64,000 nt of DNA from Bradysia coprophila. Its lineage: Eukaryota > Arthropoda > Insecta > Diptera > Sciaridae. Positions 51,142-61,966 of the stretch are shown one piece after another; within the stretch, counting starts at the first letter, position 1; every line of letters begins with the position of its first letter. The DNA is taken from assembly GCF_014529535.1 (NCBI RefSeq), contig NC_050735.1:1860001-1924000 (forward strand), in the 5' to 3' direction. The position numbers were made by a program, and so were the translations under genes. A model generated the notes under the pieces. It was not told the DNA's origin. It did not search any database and was given only the letters and a program-made list of their open reading frames with translations.

Positions 51142-51471
51142 GAAGGGAAAGAGGCTGTTCACGTTCACATATTTTCGACACCCCCAACCGTCACTCAAGA
51201 AGGGTTAAATACGCTTCTAGCGTCATATGTGAGCAGCCCCAAAGGGACCCGTACGAATATCCTACACTCATATAGGACACACATTTAAAATCTTTGGACA
51301 ACTACAACACTTACTTCTAATATAAATTACGGCAGACAGATTTACCCTTCCTATAATAGTCGAATTTACCGTCTTACAAACGTATAAGACCCATCTACTT
51401 CGTACGGGCCCAACTAGACGAGGTCTTAATCCAAACTTTCTACTAATACTATAATTCGAATTGGCAAATAG

Positions 51472-52444
51472 AAATCCTGCTCAAAACGAAGTTGATGATG
51501 TCAAAACTGAAAATGAAAATCCATATATTCTGGAAGCCCTGCATTACTTTGAAGATTCGACAGACAAGGTAGAACAGAGTGTTGTAAAAAAACATTCCAA
51601 ACCAATGCAACAAACAACAATTGACGTCAGTAAAAGATTGATGAATGGCCTGGTTGATGACGCTCTATTTTATAAAAAGATCTTCAACTTCAATTATGTT
51701 GTGGCGCGTCACGAACAAAATAGACTCATGTCCGAAGATTTCAATGTACTGTCTGGTGACGAATGGCTATCAAATACAGTAGTAGAGTACTTGCTACAAA
51801 TTTTATTGCGTGATGCCAAAAACATTGAAGGAACTTGTATACACGCCCCATATGTATTCCTACGACCTTCCATTGTTAAAACGTTCAAATCATTCAAACA
51901 AAATTTTGTGTTACTCCCACTTGTGGACGATAACCACTTTGTTCTGTTTGTTTTGAATATCGGTGAAAAAATTCTTTATTACATCGATCCGAAAGGAGAG
52001 ACACAGGACAAGTTTAACAAATACTCCCGAAATTTCATTTCGTTTTTGGCTCAATACAATGCTAAATACAAATCTATCGGCGACATTAATTTATGGAGAA
52101 TGAGTAAGTTTGATCACAGTTTGCAAACTGATAGCGTGAATTGTGGAGTTTACGTGGTTCGATTCTGTGAATTGTTCATTACCAAAGGCGAAGTCCATTT
52201 TGAAGAATTTGATCCCTACCAATACAGAAACGAGTTGAAAAATATGGTTTTAGCGAATTCGCAGCTCAACATGACCGACATTTGTTTGAGTTGTGGGAGA
52301 AGTAACGATGAAACTCCAAAGAACGTTGAATGGATTGAGTGTGGTACCTGTAATCGGTGGCTCCATTCATCTTGCGCAAATGTAAAATGCAAGGACTATC
52401 CGGTGGGGGTCGAATACATGTGTCGATTGTGTCAAGAAAATTGA
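51472..52444 (+). CDS. Ulp1-type (C48) SUMO-protease domain with C-terminal PHD finger, probably part of the transposase protein
   Basis: The open frame covers 51461-52444; its first codon would be TTG, so it probably begins as an exon. A TACTAAT branch-like word and an AATAG acceptor precede 51472. AG from the transposase exon plus the first A makes an in-frame Arg (KKITN-R-NPAQNEV). The C48 fold is complete: His at 51935 in DDNHFVLFVL, Asp at 51986 in YYIDPKGE, and Cys at 52142 in LQTDSVNCGVYVVRFCE with the upstream Gln. A PHD-type C4HC3 finger follows (ICLSCGRSNDE, IECGTCNRWLHSSC, YMCRLC) and ends the protein. Ulp1 proteases cleave SUMO or related modifiers, and PHD fingers read histone tails, so this part could modify SUMO marks or steer integration to chromatin. 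Those roles are inference. Fused length would be about 1,118 residues. Confidence 0.82.
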
Positions 52445-53316
52445 ATCGAAAATGTAAGTACGAATTGCTAATGGCGGTAGAAGTTCTCATAAGTTACTTT
52501 TAATCGACGTAAAACATCATTTTAAACATTCTTTAAAATGCACGGATTTTTAACACTTACACGTAAGTTTTCCAAACCTACATAGTTCCGCAACAACATG
52601 CCTACATCTGTCCAATGACCTAAGGTCCCTTAAAGCCAACATACACTAGCATCTAGTGTCAGTTGGGAATATGATATTTCTATTGTTAACACTGAATCGT
52701 TTATTATAAGTGATTTGATGAAATAAATGTTTTTCAGTTTCGCCGTTTGCATATCCAATATCCATTCATATTTGCTGATGAATCAAATTGTTCGTTACGG
52801 ATCCTTATTTGAAATGTGAACATTAAAATTTATTGTATTATTGTTTAGAAAATAAACCTGAACCTATTGTCCATTTTATTAATATTTCAATAAAAACTTC
52901 GAATACTAATACATGCTGAGGGCGTCGGAAGTGCTTGAAACATGAAAAGTACGGTTTTCGACGCATGTAGCATGTAAATGGTATTTAAGTGAAATTTATC
53001 TCATACTTAACTTCTTCCTTGGTTCCAACGACCCCACACTTGGATATTCATATAACAAAATCGGATGGTCGAGATATTGCGTTTTAAAGATCGACATTTG
53101 TATGAAAAAAGACAAATTTCGTATTTTCAGATTTGCCTACGTTAGTTACAAGAATATAATCAACTATTGCCATATAACTATGACACTGTAACCTAAACAT
53201 CACAGCTTCATTGAAAATAATTATTTTCATTGACTTAAAATTTTCTCTTTGGCAAGAATTGCTTTAAAAATAATTACAAGAAAACCCTGAATAAACAACA
53301 AATTTTACTCAACAAA
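52445..53316. other. spacer between transposon genes
   Basis: AT-rich DNA with an AATAAA-type signal near 52,850-52,895 that would suit the 3' end of the transposase-protease transcript. No coding exon is recognised. Confidence 0.5.
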
Positions 53317-56273
53317 ATGTATCAGGTAGGAAAATTTTTAACGAAAAATCCAAAGATAAATCCCGTTCCGGTCGTCTGGGTATTTAAAAAGAAGGGACAG
53401 ATGAAGTGTTATTGGCCAATTCTCAATTTACAAAAGAAAATGTTGAAAAAAACTCCACCTCCAATGGTCGAAAGTAGATATTGGGACGTTTTGGATGTCG
53501 AAATTCTGCTAAATGGAAGTAAGAACAGTTTTTCGTCTATATATCCATCTGTAATTTATTAAATATTGCCTAGAAATGTTCGAGAAATATGAAGCAGCGG
53601 AGGCAGCTGCTCGAAATATTATGGATGCCTTGCGAGAATCCGAAACTGACAACTCTTCAACATCGACACTTTCATCAACATCAACTCGCAAATCAACAAG
53701 CGACCATTCCGTTGTTTCTTCGATTGGTGACGCCTCATTGACAGCTAACAATGAAGCTGCAGTTGCTCAAATTTTAACTTCGGACGACCATTCCGTGACC
53801 GCTGAGAATGCATCGATTGGTAAATTGGAAGTGGGGAAAGCAACTGCAAATATTTTGGCCACTGTAAGTGAAAAGGAAAGCAACAGCACGTCAACATCAA
53901 GTCGTTCTTCAACCGGTGATCATTCCATTGTCACTGAAAATTCATTGAACGCCAACATTGGCCCCTCACCTCCTGACTGTTTAGCACCTACTAAACTTTT
54001 AGCGACCGCTAACACTTCATCAGCAGCAAAGGTCACGCTAACCACCGAAACTTCTATCGCCACAAACATGAAATCAGTGTTGAAACTGAAAATTCGAAGT
54101 GTTAAGCAGTACGAAGAGTATGAGAGTTGGTTGTTCAACGAAGACAATATGGAACTTTACGTAAGTGTTTCAGTACTTACTCTCTTACTATTTTTCTATT
54201 TGTCGTTTCATTTATTGCATAAAAACGTTTCCATTCTGAGGACTATCAAACGTACCAGATTTCCCTTTAATCGGTTTAAGCTTATTTTCAACATCTAAAA
54301 TCTTCTGTCCCTTCCACTTAATATTATAGACAAAAAGTCATATCTCCAAAAAATGAAAATTTTAGTAATGTTTCGAGATTTTAAATTCATCGGGCAAGTG
54401 CTTGAAGAGCAGGTCTAATGCTTGATTTCAACTTATGAAAAAGCTCTACGTTTTTACACTTTAAACAATAGAAAAGAGCTAAGCGGAGTGGTTTTGTTGT
54501 AAGTGGAAATCAATCATAACTCGTCAAAATAAAGCTTGGAACCACGGATGCGATGTGCTTTACGTGATAAGGCAATGTAAATGCATATTTGCCGCAACAC
54601 ATAGAAATTGTTACCGTTTTGAGTTTTGAAGAAACATAAAAATTTAATTTCAAAATTGAATCGAATTGAAAACAGTGAAAACCATATGTTCAGACAAAGC
54701 ACACTGTTACAGCTTTGTCAATGAAGTACAAGTGCTGTTATTTTCCTTTCTAAATGCAGTAATGGAATGTTTAATCATTTTAAAGGCTCAAGAATGGATT
54801 CAGAAACCAAAATCAACCAATGAAGTTGATTTCATGAAAATGATGGCGCAAGACATTTTTGAACAGCAATTTTTCATTGAAAATGTTTCATTCGTAGCTG
54901 AAGAAGGAAAGATTTCGTTGGCTGAATCCAACTTATTGCGCTGTTGGATATGTAAGACACTATACATTAAGGCTCAATATTTGGGGACAATTTTCGATTG
55001 CTTAAAAAAATCTAATAGAAAATCCCAAATATTAGGCATAATACTCAGCTTCATATTCATGCATCATATTTTACTAAATATTTACGTTTTAGACATTATT
55101 GGAAGAAAATTCGGTGAAAAAATAATTTTGGAGAAAATCATTCAGTCAATGGATGGTATTATTGGAGGTTCCTTAAAACCCAATAGTAAATCTTTTGTAT
55201 TACTTATTCTATATCCCACAGAGTTAATAACTGGCATAGAGAATACTTTAATGTCGCTACTAGGCATTTTCATTTTCATAACCCATTTTCTGTTAACAAC
55301 TACAGGGTTATATGAATAATACTTACTTTGTCTTGGGGGAAAGGGCTGGACCAAAGGGTTTGCTCCATACATTTTAAATTATATTTTTAATTACAGAGGG
55401 AGTGGGTCTAAAATCCCCCTTTTCTTTAACTTCTACACAATTTAAATGACCACTAACTATAACAGCTGTCAAACCAATTTGCGAAAAGAAACTGTTCGAT
55501 AAGGCAACCTCAACAGCAGAAGAGGTCGCGAATGTTTCGTTGGGAGAACACTTCTCCACGGCTGCCTTTTTTCCGATAGATGACGATCTACCATATCTCA
55601 GTGTGGAAAAGTTGCTTCTGAAGGAAGAAAACATTAAAATTGTTGTAAGTGAATCCAATTTTTATGCTGCTAAATGTTAAGCACACCATTTTTTCCAAAG
55701 TCTGACGATTGGAGCCGCATATGCCAAAATAAGCCAAAATTATTCATCCAGTTGATGATAAATGAAACTTTCACTGAAAACTTTTTGCTAAACCACACAA
55801 CGCTAAAAAAAGGTGAAAAAATGGGTGAAACAAAAAGACACTTTCTGGATGGTTCAAACATTTTTAAATGCTGGGAAGGTAAATTTTAAAAGTGAATGTT
55901 GATCCCTATCATATTTCTATCCAAACAATTTTTGACTGGTTTTAGTTAATGTTAAATTATAAAGCCCCCATAATTAGATGCCTGATTCTCCTGACTGCTA
56001 TACTGTTAAATCATATATTTAAGAGAAGGGTGAGAAAATTTAAGATGCCCATCCATAGGCTATATCACCAATCACCATAGACTATATCACCAATCACCAT
56101 ATACAATTCACTTCGATACCAAAACTTCCACATACAACTTAACTAGTAACGATTCACTGAGTTTATATTTCTAATTTTCAGCTACAGTAAAAAAGAAATT
56201 TCCGAACGAAAACATTCAAGAAAGCGATATAAAAAAACAATTTCGAACGATGAGAAACACTCTAAATAAATAA
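53317..56273 (+). CDS. transposon-borne protein with DUF4806-like C terminus (multi-exon)
   Basis: Six exons join in phase: 53317-53518, 53574-54160, 54786-54951, 55466-55644, 55701-55878, 56182-56273, giving 467 residues. The N terminus (MYQVGKFLTKNPKINPVPVV, GQMKCYWPI, RYWDVLDVEILLNG, MFEKYEAAEAAARN) is the Trp-rich module often seen at the start of insect proteins with DUF4806. A Ser/Thr-rich linker follows. The C-terminal part (AAFFPIDDDLPYLSVEKLLL; LFIQLMINETFTENFLLNHT; TVKKKFPNENIQESDIKKQF) resembles DUF4806 in layout. Exon 3 is the least certain and was chosen because its borders fit phase 0 and phase 1. An overlapping open frame, 54666-55319, continues through the following intron and may be an alternative. 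Function is unknown; similar proteins travel with insect transposons. Confidence 0.6.
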
Positions 56274-56719
56274 AACAAGTTTGTTGGGATTTGTTATTTT
56301 GATTTGTTTTGCTTTAAATAAAAAACAAAACATTTTTGTTCCGCTGTAAATGTTGTTTATATTGGAGAAGCTTGAAGAAAAAAAAAATTATCTGTCACCA
56401 TTCTTCTCCCTACATCAAAAGAAAATTTACAACTTTAAATTTCGATTATTCCAGTTATTGCAAGATAGCGTGTTGGTTTGGTTCTCACTTAATTACAAAC
56501 TAAAGTGGAGCGATTTGTTCATTTTTGTAAAAATTATTTGATAAATGTGAACAGAAATGATATTCTGAAATCGAGTTTATGAAATAACAGTCCAGATAAA
56601 GTACAGTAAAAATTTGTTCGAAATGTTCACTCTTCAAACTTTTCTTCACCATATTGTTGAAAAATGGAACGGAACTTCCAATTAGGAGAATTCATAAATC
56701 ACGTCAACATTTTATAATT
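56274..56719. other. 3' flank of the last transposon gene
   Basis: AT-rich DNA with no coding signal. Degenerate versions of the right-arm repeat begin to appear from about 56,690. Confidence 0.45.
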
Positions 56720-58680
56720 TTCCGACGTGTAGAACAAATAAAGCTTTTGACATACCCGGTCCATCGCCGACGTTCCCCGCTGATCATAGGTTTTCGACTC
56801 ATCTCACCAGTCTTTATCATTGGTGCTTCTTGCTACTTGGAGATTTTCTTCGCTTCTCACAGCTTTCAGCGCTGCTCACAGATTTTACTCGTAGGTCACC
56901 AGTTTTTATGTTTCCGGTGCTTGTCAAATACTTCCGGCAATACCTGTCATCGGTCTTCGTCGTTCATCACCAACTAGTTGCTAGTCACTAACGTTGGTCA
57001 CCTGGCATCAGTTATAATAGCTCATCACCAATGTTCCTCGCTGCTCACAGATTTTCATCGCTTGTCATTGTTTTTCGTGGTTTTTCGTTGCCAGTCACAG
57101 GTTTTCAGCGCTCATCTCTGACGTTCATCGCTTGTCACAGGTGTTCTGCACTGCTAATAGGTTTCCATCGCTTGTCACTTGGTTTCAGTGTTGTATGGTT
57201 GTATGGTTTCAGCGCTCATCACTCACGTCCGTCGCTTGTCACCAGTGTTCATAGTTCATCGTCTACGTTCGTCGCTGTTCATATGTTTTCGACGCATGTC
57301 ACCAGTCTTTATCATTCTTGCTGCGCGCTACTCATAGATTTTCGGCATTGTTCACCAGTTTTTATATTTCATCGCTGTTGTTCCTCGCTCCTCACAGATT
57401 TCTGGTGCTTGTCACATACTTCCGGCAATAACTGTAGATTTCAATCGCTTGTCATCGGTCTTCGTCTTCGTCGTTCATCACCAACTAGTTGCATGCACAT
57501 CCACAGTCACTGACGTTCGTCGCTTGACATATTCAGAGTTCATCACCAGTGTTCCTCGCTGCTCATAGATTTTCGTCGCTTGTCATTGTTTTTCGTGGTT
57601 CGTCACTAGTGTTCGTTGCCAGTCACAGGTTTTCAGCGCTCATCTCTGACGTTCATCGCTTGTCACAGGTCTTCTGCATTGCTAATAGGCTATCATCGCT
57701 TGTCACAGGTTTTCTCCCATCGCAAGCTTTCTGTGCTCGTCGCTAACGATCATCGCCTATCACAGTTTTAAAACTTATTTCCAAACCAGTTTTCCTAGTT
57801 CAGAACCAATGTTCCTCAATGCTGATAGATTTTCGTGTCGCTTATCTATGTTCTGCTGCGCAACTCACAGGCTTTCGTCGTCTGTCACAGGTCTTCTGCC
57901 CTACTCACCAACGTTCGTCGCCTGGCATCAGTTTTTAGAGCTCATCACCCGTGTTCCTCACTGCTCTAGATTTTCGTCGCTTGTCACTGGTCTGCTGCGC
58001 AACTCGACATCATCGCTTGTCACAGGTTTTCTGCCTTTCTCAAAGGTTTCCTCAAGACGTAATGCCATTCAGACACCTTTCTTTAAAATGGTTGACCATG
58101 ATTTACTTGTGTTTCACAAATATTATGCCCATCTCAAAACTGGTTGATTTTCTATGCAGTTTATGGTTTTTATCGGTGGAAGAGATGGCGTCTATGCCAA
58201 ACCAGCGTTACCACTCTTTTTTAGTTACACTTTTGTTCCAAAGAGGGAAAAAGTGAAACTATTATAACACTGCATTAATGAAGATAATTCCACTTTTTCC
58301 TGTTACGCAAAAAGTGGAACTAAAGAAGGGGTACTATTGTAATGCTGGTTTGAACCACTGCACATCTGAATAGCTTGTATATGCCCTTGAATTTCCGTCG
58401 CTGGTCATATTTTTCGATGAATCATATTTCGATCATTATTTATCGAGACTCACAGATTTTCGGTGTTGACGTTCATTGCTACTCAGGAAGTGTTCGGCGC
58501 TACTCATAAGTTTTCTGCGCTACTTACAAGTTCTCAGCGCCATTTACAAATTATCTGCGCTACTCACAAGTTTTCTACGCCATCCAAAGTTTCTTACGCT
58601 TCTTACAGATTTTCGTTGTTTGTTAAAAAATTTTCTAGCTTTCGTCGCTTGTAACTACTTTTTGTCGTTCAATAATTGAA
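56720..58680. repeat. right arm: degenerate 20-bp tandem repeat, inverted relative to the left arm
   Basis: Units such as 'tcgtcgcttgtcacaggttt' are reverse complements of the left-arm unit ('aaacctgtgacaagcgacga'). The copies are more diverged and the arm is less than half the length of the left one. Plus-strand open frames with RFSSLVIVFRG-type words are translations of the repeat. Confidence 0.85.
58198..58351. repeat. small inverted-repeat element nested in the right arm
   Basis: 'aaaccagcgttaccactctt' on the left faces 'ggggtactattgtaatgctg' and 'gttt' on the right. Inner arms 'tagttacactttt' / 'aaaagtggaacta' fold as well. It is absent from the left arm, so it inserted after the arms were formed. 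Confidence 0.5.
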
Positions 58681-58874
58681 GACTAATTATTAGTCTTTAT
58701 GCACCTAGTTTAGCCATGAGCGCAAAGAGTAAAGTGCAAGCAAAAAAATATGTTGCCCTCTACATATCAACGAAGGTATATATATCAGAAATTTCAGAAG
58801 AAAAGAAAGCTACCATAAGACAGAGTTCAGTAAACGCGAAAATATTTTCGAAACTGGAAATTAAGGAGAAACTT

Positions 58875-59393
58875 GTACATACAAAACAACAGTAGCCCTT
58901 GCAGTGCTGTCAGACAATCAGTTTCGAAATTATTACAACAACGGTCGGTCGGGATATTTATAAACGCGGCAAGAGTTAACTTATCTAATCTTAAAACATG
59001 TGAAATTTTCGCGTGTGAGTGAGTCGACATAAATAAATAAACTATTCTGACACAAAATGGTGCTTGAGATGTTAAATCAGTGTAAAATGATTTCGAGAGA
59101 AATTCACAGAAGATAATCAGGCTAGTTGCTAGTCATAAATTTTCGGTGCTCATCAACGTCGTTCGTTACTATTCACAGGTTTTCATTTATTTTCCGAGTT
59201 TGTCATCGATTTTAAACGAATTTCATTTATACTCGTCGCTTTTCAAAGAATTTCATCTGTTTTCATTGTATGTCATCTATGTTCATTGTTTGTCATTTAT
59301 TGACATTGCGGATTTTACACACTGGGATTTAAAATGTGTTCACTTTATTGTAAACATTTTCTGCGTCAAATTTTGTCATAAAGTCTGGAACAT
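58875..59393. repeat. right outer terminal inverted repeat
   Basis: This is the inverted partner of 39,271-39,770. It runs from 'gtacatacaaaacaacagta' at the inner side to 'gtcataaagtctggaacat' at the tip. Confidence 0.85.
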
Positions 59394-59402
59394 TCAAATT
59401 AT
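59394..59402. repeat. right 9-bp target-site duplication
   Basis: TCAAATTAT directly follows the right terminus. Its last base is also the first base of the 8-bp duplication of the neighbouring small element. Confidence 0.85.
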
Positions 59403-59409
59403 TCACAAT

Positions 59410-59574
59410 CACGGCAGCGTAAAAGTAACCCAGGCAGGAGCGCTTGTTTGACTAGGGACCGGAATTATCTAGTAGCTTTATATATTTTGCGAATTAAATT
59501 TTTCCACTTGTGTCAGTGTTTCAATAATTTCAATAATGAACCGCTCCTGCCAGGTTTACTTTTACTCTGCCGTG
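59410..59574. repeat. CACGGCAGAG inverted-repeat element with 8-bp target duplication
   Basis: The ends 'cacggcagcgtaaaagtaac' and 'gtttacttttactctgccgtg' minus its first base are reverse complements with two mismatches. The flanks TTCACAAT (59,402-59,409 and 59,575-59,582) are identical. At 165 bp it is the cleanest copy of the family. An 8-bp duplication suits the hAT or P superfamilies; the termini alone do not decide which. Confidence 0.8.
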
Positions 59575-59902
59575 TTCACAATACACGTATCATTTATGAA
59601 ATTGTTTTTTTTAGAAACAATATTGTAACGTCGGCCATTTTTGAAATCAACATTAAAACCAAAAAAAATTATTTCACAGAACACACACACCAACAAAAAC
59701 CATTCGCGATGTTTCTTGAAGCGTTTCAAGGAAGTAAAACTTAACTATTGAAATCAGAAATAAATTAATAAAGAAAATTCGATCAAGTCCTTATATGAAG
59801 GAAAGGTTTTTCTTTGAGTTCGAACGAAGGTAGATCATACGAAATTCGCGGAACAGTCGTGTAATAGTCAATTTTCGCATGAGCAGGCAATAAACTAGAA
59901 TA

Positions 59903-60117
59903 CAGCGGTATAAGAAATCTCACTCTACTACGCGTTTTTTTTATAAAAAATAGAATATTACGTTGGATGCTGCGACGTCATTCATTGCTCTCGGACACAA
60001 TTTTGTTGAACTCGCAAACTCACGAGTAAGTAATGAATTACTTTCGCAGCATCCAACGTAATATTCTATTTTTTATTAAAAAAATCGCGCAGTAGAGTGA
60101 GATTTCTTATACCGCTG
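59903..60117. repeat. 215-bp palindromic element upstream of the yellow-family gene
   Basis: The ends 'cagcggtataagaaatctca' and 'tgagatttcttataccgctg' are perfect reverse complements. The arms extend over about 85 bp through 'gaatattacgttggatgctg' / 'cagcatccaacgtaatattc', with a loop of about 40-50 bp. Confidence 0.75.
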
Positions 60118-60479
60118 ACTGATTTCTCTGTATTAGGTGGAACAGTTACTACTGAGTAAAGTAAAGAATGTTGGAGATTTCCAAACAAATATCATTTTGG
60201 CCATGAAAAAGACTATCCTCTGAGTATTTCAGATGTGACATCAAAAAGTGTACCTGTCCCAGATTCGATATGTGACTATTACCTATTCACTCGTAGTTCA
60301 CACGACTAGGTAAATTTTATCAGTTGATAATGTTGATCTCGATGTTGATGCTGCGGAGTGAAACGGTTTGATCGGGAAAGAACGCAAAACTACCCTGACC
60401 GAGTAGAGATCCCTATCCCTATCTATTCTTAATCCAATGACAATTTTACACGACCTTTTCTTTCACTAGAACCATCAAA

Positions 60480-61966
60480 ATGGTAGCCTATACATTTTAC
60501 CTGGTTATCATTACCGTCATTACCGCCGGTGTCCATTGCCATTCACCGTTCAAAAATCATGCTGCCAAACCCGTTACTCCAATCACCAAACAAACCTATT
60601 CCGGAACATCGTTGCCTAAAACTCCATCACAATTCGACACATCAACCACTAAAAATCGAAATCCGTTTGAAGTAGTTTACCAGTGGCAAATTCTCGACTT
60701 CCAATATCCGTCAGATGCACACCGAGAACAGGCCATACGGTCCGGAGAGTTCGTACCCGAAAATAATCTACCACTAGGAGTTGATCGCTCTGGCGATCGT
60801 TTATTCGTGACTATGCCAAGATGGAAGAATGGAGTGCCGGCGAGCTTAGCATGGCTTCCATTGCCATCAGTTTATATAAATCCGCCGCTTAACCCTTATC
60901 CTGATTGGAGTTTCCACGGAAATCCAGATGCACCCGATTGTAGCAAACTTATGTCGGTATATCGTCTATGGATCGATGAATGTCAACGTCTATGGTAATT
61001 TGAAGTCAATTTAAAAAAATAAAAAAATTTAACTTCTGTTGGTATGTCATCTAAACAGGGTGTTGGACGCTGGTATCGTTAACGCAACAATAAAAATCAA
61101 TCCCGTGTGCCCTCCAAAGATAGTTGTGTTCGATTTACGTACGGATCAGCCAATATTTTCGTACGAACTTCCACCGGATCAAATCAAAGAAGATTCATTG
61201 CACTCCAATCTGATCGTTGATGTGCGAAATGGTAAATGTGCCGACGCCTACGCTTATATTACCGATGTCTGGCGATTCGGCGTGGTTGTATTTAGTTTAG
61301 CCAAAGGAAGAAGTTGGCGAACAACTAACCATTTGTATCTACCGAATCCACTGGCTAGCGATTTCACATTACACGGACTGAATTTCCAATGGACTGACGG
61401 CGTCTTTGGAATGAGTCTCACGCCGATCAACGAATACAATGACCGTCTGATGTTTTTCCATCCAATGTCCAGTACCAATGAATTTATGGTCAGCACAAGT
61501 GTGTTGCGAAACGAATCGGTATGGTTGAATGGTGGCCTGGCGAATGCATTCGTTCCGATCGGCGATCGAGGCGATCGCGGTCAATCGTCCACATCAGGCA
61601 TTGATCGGAACAATGTCATGTTTTACAATTTAGTTCATCAGGACGCCGTTGGTTGTTGGGACACCACTAAACCTTATTCGGCCAACTATCTGGATATCGT
61701 TGCTAGAGATAATGTAACGCTGATTTTCCCGAATGATATGAAATTGGACCGGGAAGTAGATCAGGTAAAGTTGACTTAGATTGAGATGTTCGGAAGTGGC
61801 ATATTATGATCGGTCGGAGTAATTCTTACAGGGTCTGTGGGTTCTGAGTAATCGATTACCGGTTTACTTGTACTCTCAATTGGATTACAACGATGTCAAC
61901 TTTAGAATACAGCGAGTCGGAGTTCGTGAAGCTGTTACTGGCACAAAATGTGGTCGAAATGTTTGA
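60480..61966 (+). CDS. yellow / major royal jelly protein family member
   Basis: Three exons (60480-60994, 61059-61764, 61832-61966) give 451 residues. The start MVAYTFYLVIITVITAGVHC is a signal peptide, so the protein is secreted. The MRJP/yellow domain is complete: FEVVYQWQILDFQYPSDAHR; the ENNLPLGVDRSGDRLFVTMP-RW hallmark; SLAWLP; a RLWIDECQRLWVLDAG blade spanning the first intron; and the closing GLWVLSNRLPVYLYSQLDYN. Yellow proteins form a beta-propeller and act in cuticle melanin patterning or related catechol chemistry (yellow-f types are dopachrome conversion enzymes). I cannot tell from one sequence which yellow paralogue this is. Intron phases agree (2, then 0). A 215-bp palindrome lies about 360 bp upstream of the start. 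Confidence 0.9.

Larger units (their letters stand above)
39271..59393. mobile_element. complete Foldback/MULE-type DNA transposon, about 20.1 kb
   Basis: The left terminus begins ATGTTCCAGACTTTATGACA and the right terminus ends with its exact reverse complement. Both are flanked by the 9-bp repeat TCAAATTAT. Outer inverted repeats run to about 39,770 and from about 58,875. Inside them are long arms of 20-bp tandem repeats in opposite orientation (about 40,130-44,835 and 56,720-58,680). The central loop carries a zeste-like DNA-binding gene, a DDE transposase joined to a Ulp1 protease with PHD finger, and a DUF4806-like gene, all on the plus strand. Long inverted repeats made of short tandem repeats, a 9-bp target duplication and a MULE-type transposase are the defining traits of Drosophila FB-NOF elements. 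The gene content here is richer than in the FB-NOF I know. Open frames look intact, so the copy may be recent. The family comparison is from memory. Confidence 0.85.

Noticed and set aside
57031-58654. Plus-strand open frames of up to 160 codons
   Set aside because: Translations of the right-arm tandem repeat, the mirror image of the left-arm case.
39271-59393. Maverick/Polinton or viral integration as explanation for the 20 kb element
   Set aside because: No DNA polymerase B, integrase, ATPase or capsid frame is present. The 9-bp duplication, foldback arms and MULE-type transposase point to a Foldback element.
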